In this document: positions 1-8,764 of the stretch, one piece after another
Layout of the letters: every line of letters starts with the position of its first letter
Numbering within the stretch: position 1 is the first letter of the stretch
DNA from: an uncultured Prevotella sp.
Lineage (GTDB): Bacteria; Bacteroidota; Bacteroidia; Bacteroidales; Bacteroidaceae
NCBI GenBank assembly: GCA_938028745.1
Contig: CALIZL010000096.1
Span: 1 to 27,420 of the forward strand
Direction: 5' to 3'
DNA length: 27,420 nucleotides
Position numbers and translations under genes: made by a program
Notes under the pieces: model-generated
What the model saw: the letters and a program-made list of their open reading frames with translations, nothing else
Told to the model about the DNA's origin: nothing
Databases searched by the model: none

Positions 1-118
1 TCACCTTTAAAGGGCGCAGCCATCTTTTCACCTTTTCACCCTTTCACCTTTTCACTTTTCCATCTTTTCACCTTTTCACCCTTTCACCTTTTCACCTTTC
101 CAAAAGTCTTTCACCTTT
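1..118. repeat. Heptad-type intergenic repeat, CTTTTCACC orientation
   Basis: This edge consists of repeated TTTTCACC/TTTCACC heptads punctuated by GCAGCCATC and by CTTTAAAGG. It is the same sequence family as the arrays at 11690-11965 (opposite orientation) and 12164-12299 (same orientation). No coding function is visible. It may continue to the left of the window. Confidence 0.8.
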
Positions 119-151
119 ACAAGTTTCCTTCTTTTTATGTTAAACAAAGAG

Positions 152-186
152 AATTGCTCCTTACCGAGCAATTATTCTGTTTTTCT
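152..186. terminator. Hairpin with T-rich tail, likely terminator
   Basis: An 8-bp perfect stem AATTGCTC/GAGCAATT with a 6-nt loop is followed by ATTCTGTTTTTC. It would end transcription entering from a gene left of the window, before the tRNA promoter. The rest of 119-359 shows nothing that I can assign. Confidence 0.55.
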
Positions 187-359
187 AATGCCGCACCATT
201 CCTTCACCTTAATTAATATTTAGAGATTTACCTCTTAAAGCCCATCTTTTATGTCCTTGTAAAAGAAAACGGCAATAGAAGGGGCGCGAAAAAATGTTCT
301 GTTTATGTCTTTTGTGACGAATGGCAGAAAGCACTATTGTATTAAATTGTGTAAAATCC

Positions 360-391
360 TTTGGTTGTTACAACCTAAAAGCCTAACTTTG
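360..391 (+). promoter_or_regulatory. Bacteroidetes-type promoter for the tRNA pair
   Basis: TTTG at 360-363 and TAACTTTG at 384-391 are separated by 20 bp. This matches the Bacteroidetes -33/-7 consensus (TTTG and TAnnTTTG). Transcription would start near 398, just before the tRNA-Gly at 406. Confidence 0.7.
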
Positions 392-405
392 CACCCATCT
401 ATTAT

Positions 406-478
406 GCGGGAATAGCTCAGTTGGTAGAGCACAACCTTGCCAAGGTTGGGGTCGCGAGTTCGAGTCTCGTTTTCCGCT
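406..478 (+). tRNA. tRNA-Gly (anticodon GCC)
   Basis: A 73-nt cloverleaf. The acceptor arm GCGGGAA pairs with TTTCCGC and has a U discriminator. The D arm has AGCTCAGTTGGTAGAGC, and the anticodon loop TTGCCAA carries GCC at 439-441. The T loop is TTCGAGT. CCA is not encoded. Confidence 0.95.
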
Positions 479-507
479 CAAACCCAAAACGGCCGCCTAA
501 TAATAAT

Positions 508-593
508 GCCGCAATGGTGGAATTGGTAGACACGAGGGACTTAAAATCCCTTGGCCAGTAATGGCTGTGCGGGTTCGAGTCCCGCTCGCGGCA
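508..593 (+). tRNA. tRNA-Leu (anticodon UAA)
   Basis: An 86-nt class II tRNA with a long variable arm. The acceptor stem GCCGCAA pairs with TCGCGGC with one A-C mismatch, and the discriminator is A. The anticodon loop CTTAAAA carries TAA at 542-544, and the T arm is GCGGG-TTCGAGT-CCCGC. No CCA is encoded. No terminator is visible between this tRNA and the ATG at 618, so the downstream gene may be part of the same transcript. Confidence 0.95.
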
Positions 594-617
594 CACCTTC
601 TAAACACTTTATCTATT

Positions 618-2297
618 ATGAATAAGAATCTAATCCTTACGTTATCAGTGCTTTCTTCGTTGGCAATGACATCGTGCTCAAAGCTTGGGCCACTCTCAGC
701 CGACAATTTCCAAGTCACACCGACTCCGTTGGAAGCAAATGGCGGTTTGGTATCTGCAACAATAGATGCCAACTTCCCAGCCAAGTACATGAAGAAGAAA
801 GCAGTAGTGAAGATCATCCCCGAACTACGTTACGCGGGTGGTCAAGTGGCAACCGGCGAAGGTGCTACCTTCCAAGGCGAAAAAGCCACGGCAAACGGAC
901 AGCAAGTGCCCTACAAATTGGGCGGACGCTATTCCATGAAAACCGACTTTAATTATGTCCCAGACATGATTAAGAGCGATCTCTACCTCACTTTCGATGC
1001 TAGAATGGGAAAGAAAAAGGTGGATTTGCCTGCCGTTAAGGTTTCTTACGGCGTGGTAGCCACATCGCAACTCTATCGCGAGGCTATGGCCAACGACGGA
1101 CTTTGCATTGCTCCCGACAGCTTCCAACGTGTAAAGGCGCAGAAGCAAGAGGCTAACATCAAGTTCCTTATCAACCAAGCTAACTTGCGCAAAACCGAAC
1201 TGAAGAACAATTCGGTGACCGAATTCGTGAAGATGTTGAAGAAAATCAACGCCGACCGCGAAAAACTGAACTTGCGCAACGTGGAAGTTAACGCCTACGC
1301 ATCGCCCGAAGGCGGTTTCGTTATCAACGATAAGCTGGCTGCAAAACGTCAGACCACGGGTGAAGGCTATGTTAAGGGACAACTCAAGCAGAACAAGATG
1401 GAAACTGCTGTCGAGGCTCGTTACACAGCACAAGACTGGGATGGCTTCCAAGAGTTGGTACAAGCTTCTAACCTCCAAGACAAGGATGTTATCTTGCGCG
1501 TACTCTCTATGTACAAGGATCCCGAAGAGCGCGAACGCCAAATCCGCAACATGAGCGAAGGTTTCCGCGAACTGGCTACCGGCATCCTGCCCGAATTGCG
1601 CCGCGCACGCCTTACCATCAACTACGAGGTTGTTGGCCGCAGCGACGAGCAAATCAAAGAACAGTTTGCCGCCGACCCAACGCAACTTAGCTCGGAAGAA
1701 ATACTTTACAGCGCAACCCTCACCGACAATGCCGCCGAAAAGAACAATATCTACAAGAAGGCTGCCGAACTGTACGACCAAGACTATCGCGCTTACAACA
1801 ACCTAGGCGTGCTGGCTATGCAGGCAGGTAACTTGGCAGAGGCTCGCACCTACTTCCAAAAGGCATTGGCTACCTCGCCCGATGCAGCTGAAGCTAACGC
1901 CAACTTGGGTATGGTTGCACTCTACGAGGGCAATATCTCTGAGGCCGAAACACTCATTGCTAAGGCTCAACAAGCCAACGACATCAACAAGGCCGTGGGC
2001 GCACTCAACATCGCTAAGGGCAATTACCCGCTTGCCGAGTCTACCCTAGGAAGCTATGAGAGCAACATGGCGGCTCTTGCCAAGTTGATGAACAAGAATT
2101 ACGAAGGCGCACTGGCCACGTTGAAGAACGTGAAGAACCCCGATGCCGTTACCGATTACCTCATGGCCGTGACTTATGCACGCCAAGGCGACAATGCAGC
2201 TGCAACTACTGCCCTGCAATCGGCAACCGCTAAGGACGCTCGTTTGGCTCAACGCGCTGCCGTAGACCTTGAGTTTGCAAAACTGAACAAGCAATAA
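618..2297 (+). CDS. TPR and OmpA-like domain lipoprotein
   Basis: A predicted 559-aa lipoprotein. The start at 618 is chosen because it gives a proper signal peptide ending in the lipobox LAMTSC (Cys20). The in-frame upstream extension to 561 lies inside the tRNA-Leu. The middle (about residues 223-245) has an OmpA-like stretch, VNAYASPEGG, followed by an asparagine-, lysine- and arginine-bearing helix, as in peptidoglycan-binding domains. Residues of about 390-452 form TPR helices (YNNLGVLAMQAGNLAEA and a second repeat). Proteins of this layout are common surface or periplasmic lipoproteins in Bacteroidales. The exact function is unknown. The gene starts 24 nt after the tRNA-Leu with no visible promoter of its own in the gap. 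Confidence 0.85.
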   Translation: MNKNLILTLSVLSSLAMTSCSKLGPLSADNFQVTPTPLEANGGLVSATIDANFPAKYMKKKAVVKIIPELRYAGGQVATGEGATFQGEKATANGQQVPYKLGGRYSMKTDFNYVPDMIKSDLYLTFDARMGKKKVDLPAVKVSYGVVATSQLYREAMANDGLCIAPDSFQRVKAQKQEANIKFLINQANLRKTELKNNSVTEFVKMLKKINADREKLNLRNVEVNAYASPEGGFVINDKLAAKRQTTGEGYVKGQLKQNKMETAVEARYTAQDWDGFQELVQASNLQDKDVILRVLSMYKDPEERERQIRNMSEGFRELATGILPELRRARLTINYEVVGRSDEQIKEQFAADPTQLSSEEILYSATLTDNAAEKNNIYKKAAELYDQDYRAYNNLGVLAMQAGNLAEARTYFQKALATSPDAAEANANLGMVALYEGNISEAETLIAKAQQANDINKAVGALNIAKGNYPLAESTLGSYESNMAALAKLMNKNYEGALATLKNVKNPDAVTDYLMAVTYARQGDNAAATTALQSATAKDARLAQRAAVDLEFAKLNKQ

Positions 2298-2335
2298 TTA
2301 CACATCGCACCCCATCATCTGGGAACGATGAATGA

Positions 2336-2435
2336 AAGGGTTAACAATTTGCATAAACCACTATGACAACGACTTTTTTTAAGTGTTCAACGCTGATAGC
2401 GTTTGCGAAGATGGTTGGGCAAGTTGTTAACCCTT
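2336..2435. repeat. 12-bp perfect inverted repeat flanking a start codon
   Basis: AAGGGTTAACAA at 2336-2347 and its exact reverse complement TTGTTAACCCTT at 2424-2435 enclose 76 bp. The enclosed segment contains the proposed start codon of the next gene (2363) and the alternative start (2411). Confidence 0.6.
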
Positions 2436-3448
2436 CGCCTTTTAAAACAGCCAAGGCCACACTCGCCTCGGCTGTACTTGCACTTTTGCTCACCGCCTGT
2501 GGGGTGGAAGGCAACCGCTTTCAGGTGGAAGGCCATTTCCTTAAACTCAATCGCGGCGAGTTTTATGTGTATAGCACCAACGGACTGATAGATGGGATAG
2601 ACACGATAAAACTGGAAGCGGGCCGTTTCGTCTACGAAATTCCTTGCGAACGCGAAGGAACACTGGTCATGGTGTTCCCCAATTTCTCTGAACAACCCAT
2701 CTTTGCACAGCCTGGCAAGAGCGTGACGATGGAGGGCGATGCCTCTCACTTGAAGGAACTAACCGTAAAAGGAACGAAAGACAACAAGCTGATGAACCAG
2801 TTTCGCGAGGCCATTGCCAACGCTTCGCCACCGCAAGCTGCTAAGACGGCGGCTCTTTTTGCGGCCGACAACCCCGCATCGCCTGTTGCAGCATACCTTG
2901 TAAGGCGTTATTTCATCACAACGCCTACACCTAATTATAAAGAGGCGGCACGCTTGTTGAAGTTGCTCTTGGCCGAACAGCCTAAGAATGGAGAACTTAA
3001 CCGCATGCAGTCGCTTATCGCTGTTCTTGCCAAAACCGCTGTGGGCGCACCGCTGCCGCCTTTTCAAGCCCGTTCTACAAAAGGCGAAAAGGTTAGCGAA
3101 CAGCTATGCAATAAAGCCCCCGTTGCCGTGTTCAGCGTGTGGAGTAGCACCAACATGCAGAGCATGGAAATGCAACGCATGCTCAACCAAAAGGTGCGCA
3201 ACGCCAAAGGTAAGCTGAAAGTGGTGGGTCTTTGCATCGATCCCATTCAGCGCGAATGCAAAGAAATCTTGGAACGCGACAGCATTTCGTGGCCTAACAT
3301 CTGCGACGGCGCAATGTTCGAGGGCGACGTTGCCAAGAAAGTAGGCGTGTACAGCGTGCCGTTCAACATCGTATTGAAGAACGGAAAGATAGTGGCCAAA
3401 GACCTTGATGCCAACCAATTGAAAGAACAACTCGACAAATTGCTCTGA
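2363..3448 (+). CDS. DUF4369/thioredoxin-fold lipoprotein lacking the CXXC pair
   Basis: A 361-aa predicted lipoprotein with the lipobox LLTAC at Cys46. The N-terminal third (FQVEGHFLKLNRGEFYVYS, then LEAGRFVYEIP) looks like DUF4369, a beta-rich domain that in Bacteroidetes often precedes a TlpA/AhpC-TSA thioredoxin fold. The C-terminal part from about residue 228 has the thioredoxin-like order GAPLPPF, then VFSVWSSTNMQS, then a late VYSVPFNIVLKNGKIV. The usual WCGPC cysteines are replaced by WSSTNMQ, so a redox role is unlikely. The start is uncertain. ATG at 2411 (Met17) would give a more normal signal peptide length (30 residues to the Cys). The gene stands between the TPR lipoprotein and the YifB gene in the same orientation. 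Confidence 0.8.
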   Translation: MTTTFFKCSTLIAFAKMVGQVVNPSPFKTAKATLASAVLALLLTACGVEGNRFQVEGHFLKLNRGEFYVYSTNGLIDGIDTIKLEAGRFVYEIPCEREGTLVMVFPNFSEQPIFAQPGKSVTMEGDASHLKELTVKGTKDNKLMNQFREAIANASPPQAAKTAALFAADNPASPVAAYLVRRYFITTPTPNYKEAARLLKLLLAEQPKNGELNRMQSLIAVLAKTAVGAPLPPFQARSTKGEKVSEQLCNKAPVAVFSVWSSTNMQSMEMQRMLNQKVRNAKGKLKVVGLCIDPIQRECKEILERDSISWPNICDGAMFEGDVAKKVGVYSVPFNIVLKNGKIVAKDLDANQLKEQLDKLL

Positions 3449-3462
3449 AAACATAACCACCT

Positions 3463-5010
3463 ATGCTTGTCAAAACCTACTGCGCGGCGGTAAACGGACT
3501 GAACGTTACCACCGTTATCGTGGAGGTGAACCTCGTGAAGGGCATGTTGTACCATTTCACTGGCCTTGGAGACGAGGCCGTACGCGAAGGGCGCGACCGC
3601 ATTTCGTCGGCCATTCAATACAACAACATGCGTTTCCCGCGGGCAGACATCACCGTAAACATGGCGCCTGCCGACCTCCGCAAGGAAGGCAGCAGCTTTG
3701 ACTTGCCCTTGGCTATCGCCATCTTGGCCGCCGACAGTCAGCTGCCAACCGACAATCTAGGCGAGTTTATGATGGTGGGCGAACTGAGTTTGGACGGCAC
3801 ATTGCAGCCCATCAAGGGTGCATTACCCATTGCCATTAGAGCCAGAGCCGAGAAATTTAAGGGACTTTTGGTGCCAAAAGCCAACGTTCGCGAGGCTGCT
3901 GTGGTGAACAACCTCGATGTGTATGGCATGGAAAATATCGTCGATGTGGTGAATTTCCTTTCGGGGAAAGCGCAATTCGAGCCTACCGTCATCGACACAC
4001 GCAAGGAGTTTTACGAACAACAATACCGTTTCGATCTCGATTTTGCTGATGTTCGCGGTCAAGAGAACGTTAAACGCGCTATGGAAGTGGCCGCGGCAGG
4101 TTCGCACAACCTGATTATGGTGGGGCCACCAGGTTCGGGTAAGTCGATGATGGCTAAGCGCCTGCCCTCTATCTTGCCGCCGCTGTCGTTGGGCGAGAGC
4201 CTAGAAACCACGCAGATACACAGCATTGCAGGCAAGTTGGGCAAGGGAATGTCGCTCATTTCGCAACGCCCGTTCCGTGCACCGCACCATACCATCTCCG
4301 AAGTAGCCCTTGTTGGCGGTGGTGCAACGCCCCAACCAGGCGAAATTTCTTTGGCACACAATGGCGTTTTGTTTGCGGATGAGTTGCCAGAGTTCAACAA
4401 AACCACTCTCGAAGTACTGCGACAGCCACTCGAAGACCGCAAAATAACCATCTCGCGCGCCAAATATACCATCGAATATCCCTGCTCTTTCATGTTCGTT
4501 GCCTCGATGAACCCTTGTCCGTGCGGCTATTATGGCGACCCAACGCACCATTGCGTTTGCATGCCGGGCCAGATACAACGCTACATGAACAAGATAAGCG
4601 GACCGTTACTCGACCGAATTGACATTCAAGTAGAAATAACGCCCGTTCCGTTTAAGGACATTTCGCAGGCCGCCCAAGGCGAGTCGAGCTCCGTAATACG
4701 CGAACGTGTTATCCGTGCACGCCACATGCAAGAGCAGCGATTTAAGGAAGTAAAGGGCGTTTACAGCAACGCGCAGATGAGCGAGCGCATGATTCACCAA
4801 TTTGCCGAGCCCGATGCAGAAGGCATTGAGTTGCTGCGAACGGCTATGGAACGCCTAAGTCTGTCGGCACGAGCCTACAACCGCATCTTAAAAGTGGCGC
4901 GAACCATTGCCGATCTCGAACAAAGCGAAACCGTTAAGTCGCAACATCTGGCCGAGGCCATCAGTTACAGAAACCTCGATAGGGGCGACTGGGCCGAGCG
5001 AGGGAACTAA
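3463..5010 (+). CDS. YifB/ComM-type Mg-chelatase-like AAA ATPase
   Basis: A 515-aa protein of the usual family length. The N-terminal domain (residues 1-170) is the Lon-substrate-like ChlI domain, with DLPLAIAILAA and GELSLDG. The AAA core has Walker A GPPGSGKS at 221-228 and Walker B GVLFADELPEF at 301-311. A four-cysteine motif, NPCPCGYYGD...HCVC (C352, C354, C364, C366), is typical of the YifB/ComM family. The C-terminal helical domain includes SARAYNRILKVARTIADL. ComM is a hexameric branch-migration helicase in natural transformation. That the protein here has the same role is an inference from family. It starts 14 nt after the preceding gene and is probably cotranscribed with it and the next gene. 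Confidence 0.93.
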   Translation: MLVKTYCAAVNGLNVTTVIVEVNLVKGMLYHFTGLGDEAVREGRDRISSAIQYNNMRFPRADITVNMAPADLRKEGSSFDLPLAIAILAADSQLPTDNLGEFMMVGELSLDGTLQPIKGALPIAIRARAEKFKGLLVPKANVREAAVVNNLDVYGMENIVDVVNFLSGKAQFEPTVIDTRKEFYEQQYRFDLDFADVRGQENVKRAMEVAAAGSHNLIMVGPPGSGKSMMAKRLPSILPPLSLGESLETTQIHSIAGKLGKGMSLISQRPFRAPHHTISEVALVGGGATPQPGEISLAHNGVLFADELPEFNKTTLEVLRQPLEDRKITISRAKYTIEYPCSFMFVASMNPCPCGYYGDPTHHCVCMPGQIQRYMNKISGPLLDRIDIQVEITPVPFKDISQAAQGESSSVIRERVIRARHMQEQRFKEVKGVYSNAQMSERMIHQFAEPDAEGIELLRTAMERLSLSARAYNRILKVARTIADLEQSETVKSQHLAEAISYRNLDRGDWAERGN

Positions 5011-5027
5011 AACATCTGCCACTAACG

Positions 5028-5822
5028 ATGAAAATTGTATGTATTAAAGGTGGGTTGGGCAACCAACTTTTCGAATATTGCCGCTATCATGGTTTGCTAA
5101 GGCAGCACAACAACCATGACGTTTACCTGCATTACGACCGCCGCCGAACCAAGCAACATGGTGGCGTCTGGCTCGATAAGGCCTTCCAAATTACCTTGCC
5201 CAACGAGCCGTGGCGCGTAAAACTACTGGTTTTGATGCTAAAAATGCTGCGCAGGCTACATCTGTTCAAGCGTCTTTACCGCGAAGAAGACCCACGAGCC
5301 GTGCTCATCGACGACTATTCGCAGCACAAACAGCACATTACTAACGCCGCCGAGATACTGAAATTCCGTCCGTTCGAGCAGCTCGACTATGCCGATGAGA
5401 TACAGGCTGCACCCTTTGCCGTTAGCGTTCATGTGCGCAGAGGCGACTATCTGCTGCCGGAGAACAAGTCTAATTTCGGCGTTTGTTCGGTTCATTATTA
5501 CCTGTCGGCCGCTGTTGCCGTGCGCGAGTGCCATCCCGAAGCGCGTTTCTTCGTCTTCTCCGACGACATGGAGTGGGCCAAAGAGAACCTCAACTTGCCC
5601 AATTGCGTGTTTGTTGAGCATGCTCAGGCGCAACCCGACCATGCCGATCTCTACCTCATGTCGCTCTGCAAGGGGCACATCATCGCCAATTCCACGTTCA
5701 GCTTTTGGGGTGCTTACCTTTCAAAAGGTTCGTCGGCCATCGCCATCTACCCCAAACAATGGTTTGCCGAGCCCACATGGAACGTGCCAGACATCTTTCC
5801 AGCGCATTGGATGGCGTTGTAA
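5028..5822 (+). CDS. Glycosyltransferase family 11 (alpha-1,2-fucosyltransferase-like)
   Basis: A 264-aa protein with the three GT11 hallmarks: GGLGNQLFEY at 8-17 (N-terminal motif), VHVRRGDY at 134-141 (the HxRRGDY GDP-fucose-binding motif) and NSTFSFWGAYL at 221-231 (C-terminal SFWGA motif). GT11 enzymes transfer fucose from GDP-fucose to galactose in surface glycans. The acceptor cannot be told from sequence. It is slightly shorter than many family members (about 290 aa). It begins 17 nt after the YifB gene, so the two probably share a transcript, though no glycan-biosynthesis cluster surrounds it. Confidence 0.9.
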   Translation: MKIVCIKGGLGNQLFEYCRYHGLLRQHNNHDVYLHYDRRRTKQHGGVWLDKAFQITLPNEPWRVKLLVLMLKMLRRLHLFKRLYREEDPRAVLIDDYSQHKQHITNAAEILKFRPFEQLDYADEIQAAPFAVSVHVRRGDYLLPENKSNFGVCSVHYYLSAAVAVRECHPEARFFVFSDDMEWAKENLNLPNCVFVEHAQAQPDHADLYLMSLCKGHIIANSTFSFWGAYLSKGSSAIAIYPKQWFAEPTWNVPDIFPAHWMAL

Positions 5823-6040
5823 AGCGATTGTTAATTAGCGCATGATGCTTCATTGCTGGTAGGGAACAACAGCCTATGCGTAACAAATTCAGATTCTCGA
5901 CCACGCAGAACAGCTCACTTCTGGGTAGCACCGACCTTATATAAAAGGTGTCCTACGCCGCAGAACCATGCGCAAAGAGGTTCTTTCGAGTACCGAAAAC
6001 CAATGCAAAATGATGTTTAACCAATAATAAAATACCGAGA

Positions 6041-6547
6041 ATGGAGACTAAAAAGAAAAAGAAGAGCAAGCTGGAGATTGACGACAGCTACGAATTACGA
6101 TTAGTAAGCAAGCTACACCCCGCGCTTAGATGGGTCTTAATGTTGCCGATAGGATTTCTCGCAATCCTTCTTGTGCAACTTGCCTACGGGTTCGTGTTCA
6201 ACAAGTTGCTTTCAAACTTCGACTCTAATGGCGGTGTAGCCATTGTCATTAACAGCCTATTCATGGCAATGAAGTATTGCGTATTCGTTGTGGCGATGGT
6301 TGGAGTTGCCCCAGTTGTACGAACAAAGAAGTTCCAGGCGTCAATCGTCTGTGCCATCATTGCTGTGATAGTTTGTTTAGGGAGCACAGGATTCCTCTTA
6401 TATAATACTGGAGTCGACAATTTAACGATGCTCATCGCAACGGGCGGTTCGGCTTTCTTGGGCATCGTTTGGGCGGTGTTGAACGTCCGTTCGGTGATTT
6501 CAAAGCCGCTACCTGCCGAACAAGAAGACGAACCTGCTGAACTATAA
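6041..6547 (+). CDS. Small four-span membrane protein of unknown function
   Basis: A 168-aa protein that I do not recognise. It opens with a very basic stretch (METKKKKKSK), an acidic linker, and then four hydrophobic segments at about 31-53, 66-90, 100-121 and 128-149. It closes with an acidic tail (PAEQEDEPAEL). The lysine-rich N terminus suggests a cytoplasmic N end by the positive-inside rule. The 218-nt gap upstream (5823-6040) contains no clear promoter. Confidence 0.8.
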   Translation: METKKKKKSKLEIDDSYELRLVSKLHPALRWVLMLPIGFLAILLVQLAYGFVFNKLLSNFDSNGGVAIVINSLFMAMKYCVFVVAMVGVAPVVRTKKFQASIVCAIIAVIVCLGSTGFLLYNTGVDNLTMLIATGGSAFLGIVWAVLNVRSVISKPLPAEQEDEPAEL

Positions 6548-7085
6548 ACAACACGTAATAAGCCTAGAACCCCAGTCTTGTTCAGCCACATACAGCCCCT
6601 TGGGGTTGCCCGTGTTTTGTTGTTTCCGCTGTTTTCAGAACACAAGGCCAACACCAACGTGCTTTGTTAATAAATATATAAATGGCTCAAAACACAAAGA
6701 AAAGGCGTATCTTTGGGGCAATGTGGGTCTGAGGCAGGGCTTAAATCTTGTTTTTTGCAAGCCGAAAAGTCCGTTGTTCCGCTCCATTCCTTTTTCTGTT
6801 GCGCGCAAATGATGCTATCAAACCATCGTAAGCAAGAGAAAACAAGCACAAAAACAACACTTGTTTTCGCCAAGAACGGCTGGAAAGGCAATGCGAAAAC
6901 GGAGTGGAAAACCGCCAAGAATCCACACCTCGTGTTCGAAACAAAAAGCATGGCGAGAGGGCGATGCAAGGCTTAAAAACTGCGATACAGCTGCAACAAG
7001 TCGCTATGTACCTACGCCAACCCCAAACAACTGCTTGCACTACGAACCGCAACCTAGGCAAAATTATCCCTAAATAACTAATAAG
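6548..7085. other. 538-nt intergenic region, mostly unassigned
   Basis: No convincing gene on either strand; the open frames here have unnatural composition. TATCTTTG at 6708-6715 matches the -7 box, but no TTTG lies at the right distance upstream, so it is only a weak promoter candidate. If it is real, it would give the M20 gene a leader of about 360 nt. Confidence 0.4.
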
Positions 7086-8444
7086 ATGATTAAGAAGTAT
7101 ATTCAAGAGAACGAAGAACGTATGCTCGATGAGCTTTTCAGCCTTATCCGCATACCCAGTGTTAGCGCGCAACAAGCGCACAAACCCGACATGCAACGTT
7201 GCGCCGAAAGGTGGAAAGAGCTGCTGTTGATGGCCGGAGTAGACCGCGCCGAGGTGATGCCTTCCGACGGAAACCCGATGGTTTACGGTGAAAAGATGGT
7301 AGACCCCAATGCAAAAACGGTGCTTATCTACGGCCACTACGACGTTATGCCCGCAGAACCTTTCGAGCTTTGGAAAAGCGAACCATTCGAGCCAGAGGTA
7401 CGCGATGGGCGCATTTGGGCGCGTGGAGCCGACGACGATAAAGGACAATCGTTCATCCAAGCTAAGGCATTCGAGTATGTTGTGAAGAACAACCTGCTGA
7501 AACATAATATCAAGTTCATCCTCGAAGGCGAAGAAGAAGTGGGCTCGCCCAGTCTTGGCGCCTTCATCGAGAAACATAAGGAACTGCTGAAATGCGACGT
7601 GATACTGGTTTCGGACACCAGTATGATTGCCGAAGACATACCCACACTTACCACCGGACTTCGCGGTATTGCCTACTGGCAGATTGAAGTGACGGGTCCA
7701 AACCGCGATGTTCACTCGGGACATTATGGTGGAGCCATCGCCAATCCCATCAACGTGTTGTGCAAACTCATCGCCGATGCAACCAACGAAGACGGCCGAA
7801 TACTCTTCCCAGGCTTCTACGACAAGGTGGAAGAGGCCAGCGAGGACGAAAGAAAGATGCTTGCCAGCATACCGCTGGACCTCGAAGGCTATAAGAAATC
7901 CATCGAAGTAGACGAGTTGTTTGGCGAAAAAGGCTACTCAACGCTCGAACGTACGGGTTTCCGTCCTTCGTTCGATGTGTGCGGTATTTGGGGCGGATAC
8001 ACGGGCGATGGTGCTAAAACGGTTATCGCCTCTAAGGCCTACGCCAAGCTTTCGTGCCGATTGGTACCGCATCAAGACTATAAGGAGATTGGCCAACTGG
8101 TAAGCGACTACTTCAAACGCGTTGCACCCAAGTCGGTTAAGGTAGACATCAAGTTCCTACATGGTGGTCAGGGCTACGTATGCCCCATTGACATGCCTGC
8201 CTACAAGGCTGCCGAGCGTGGTGTAGAAATGGTGTTTGGCAAGCGTCCTTTGGCTGCTCGTTTGGGTGGAAGTATTCCAATCATCTCTACTTTCGAGCAA
8301 ATTCTGGGTGTTAAAACCATCCTCATGGGCTTTGGCTTAGAGTCTAACGCCATCCACTCGCCCAACGAAAACATGCCGCTAAGTATGTTCCGCAAGGGTA
8401 TCGAGGCTGTTGTTAACTTCCACTTGGAGTATGATAAGTTTTAA
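7086..8444 (+). CDS. M20 family metallo-dipeptidase
   Basis: A 452-aa cytoplasmic peptidase of normal family length. Metal-binding and catalytic motifs are visible: YGHYDVMPA (His84, Asp86), WARGADDDKGQ (bridging Asp around 116-118) and EGEEEVGSP (the catalytic Glu pair around 149-150). The insertion domain contains the conserved DVHSGHYGG, and a C-terminal His sits in SNAIHSPNE. These fit the M20 dipeptidase group (CNDP/PepV-like), which hydrolyses dipeptides and suits the amino-acid-fermenting lifestyle of many oral Prevotella. The substrate range is an inference. It stands alone as a transcription unit. Confidence 0.93.
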   Translation: MIKKYIQENEERMLDELFSLIRIPSVSAQQAHKPDMQRCAERWKELLLMAGVDRAEVMPSDGNPMVYGEKMVDPNAKTVLIYGHYDVMPAEPFELWKSEPFEPEVRDGRIWARGADDDKGQSFIQAKAFEYVVKNNLLKHNIKFILEGEEEVGSPSLGAFIEKHKELLKCDVILVSDTSMIAEDIPTLTTGLRGIAYWQIEVTGPNRDVHSGHYGGAIANPINVLCKLIADATNEDGRILFPGFYDKVEEASEDERKMLASIPLDLEGYKKSIEVDELFGEKGYSTLERTGFRPSFDVCGIWGGYTGDGAKTVIASKAYAKLSCRLVPHQDYKEIGQLVSDYFKRVAPKSVKVDIKFLHGGQGYVCPIDMPAYKAAERGVEMVFGKRPLAARLGGSIPIISTFEQILGVKTILMGFGLESNAIHSPNENMPLSMFRKGIEAVVNFHLEYDKF

Positions 8445-8764
8445 GTTTTGAGGAGTTAAGCCATTTGCCTAGTTGCAGAGTGGCTAACAGTCTTGTTAAC
8501 TTGTCAACTTGCAATTGGAGTAAAGAAGTTAAGCCCAAAGCATTGCTAGTTTGTACAGGTTTCTTGTAAACCCGTTTGCTTGCTCATAGGCCAGCTTGTT
8601 AACTCATACACTTATCACGCTTCCACTTGCACCCAATTGCTCTCAAACTTGTTGCTAAACTCCACATACACATCATACAATTCACTCCCCCTCTCCTCCT
8701 TGGAGAGGGGTTGGGAGTGAGTTCACCTCACTCCCTTTTCTTTTCTCCCTCTTACCCATAAACG
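8445..8764. other. 320-nt intergenic region with interspersed repeats
   Basis: Contains copies of a TTGTTAACTTGTCAACTT-like element (8493-8510 and a shorter version near 8592-8605) and the REP-like palindrome at 8682-8721. The first element recurs near 11969 and at 12129-12153. No promoter is evident for the following gene. Confidence 0.6.
8682..8721. repeat. REP-like palindrome (CTCTCC/GGAGAGG family)
   Basis: An imperfect inverted repeat. TCACTCCC and CCTCTCC on the left pair with GGAGAGG and GGGAGTGA on the right. The same family appears at 10855-10890 and in decayed form around 10956-10974 and 11070-11120. Such CTCCCCTCTCC palindromes are widespread intergenic repeats in Bacteroidetes. 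Confidence 0.75.

Noticed and set aside
406..593. tRNA genes as the attachment site of an integrated element
   Set aside because: The genes that follow are core-type, no integrase is seen, and no repeat of a tRNA 3' end was noticed at the accessory region.
825..1781. A 318-codon minus-strand frame within the TPR lipoprotein gene
   Set aside because: It is the antisense shadow of a well-supported plus-strand gene and has no start context or known motif.
6713..6976. An 87-codon frame in the gap before the M20 gene
   Set aside because: No domain or protein-like pattern, and no support on either side. Similar frames exist on the other strand.
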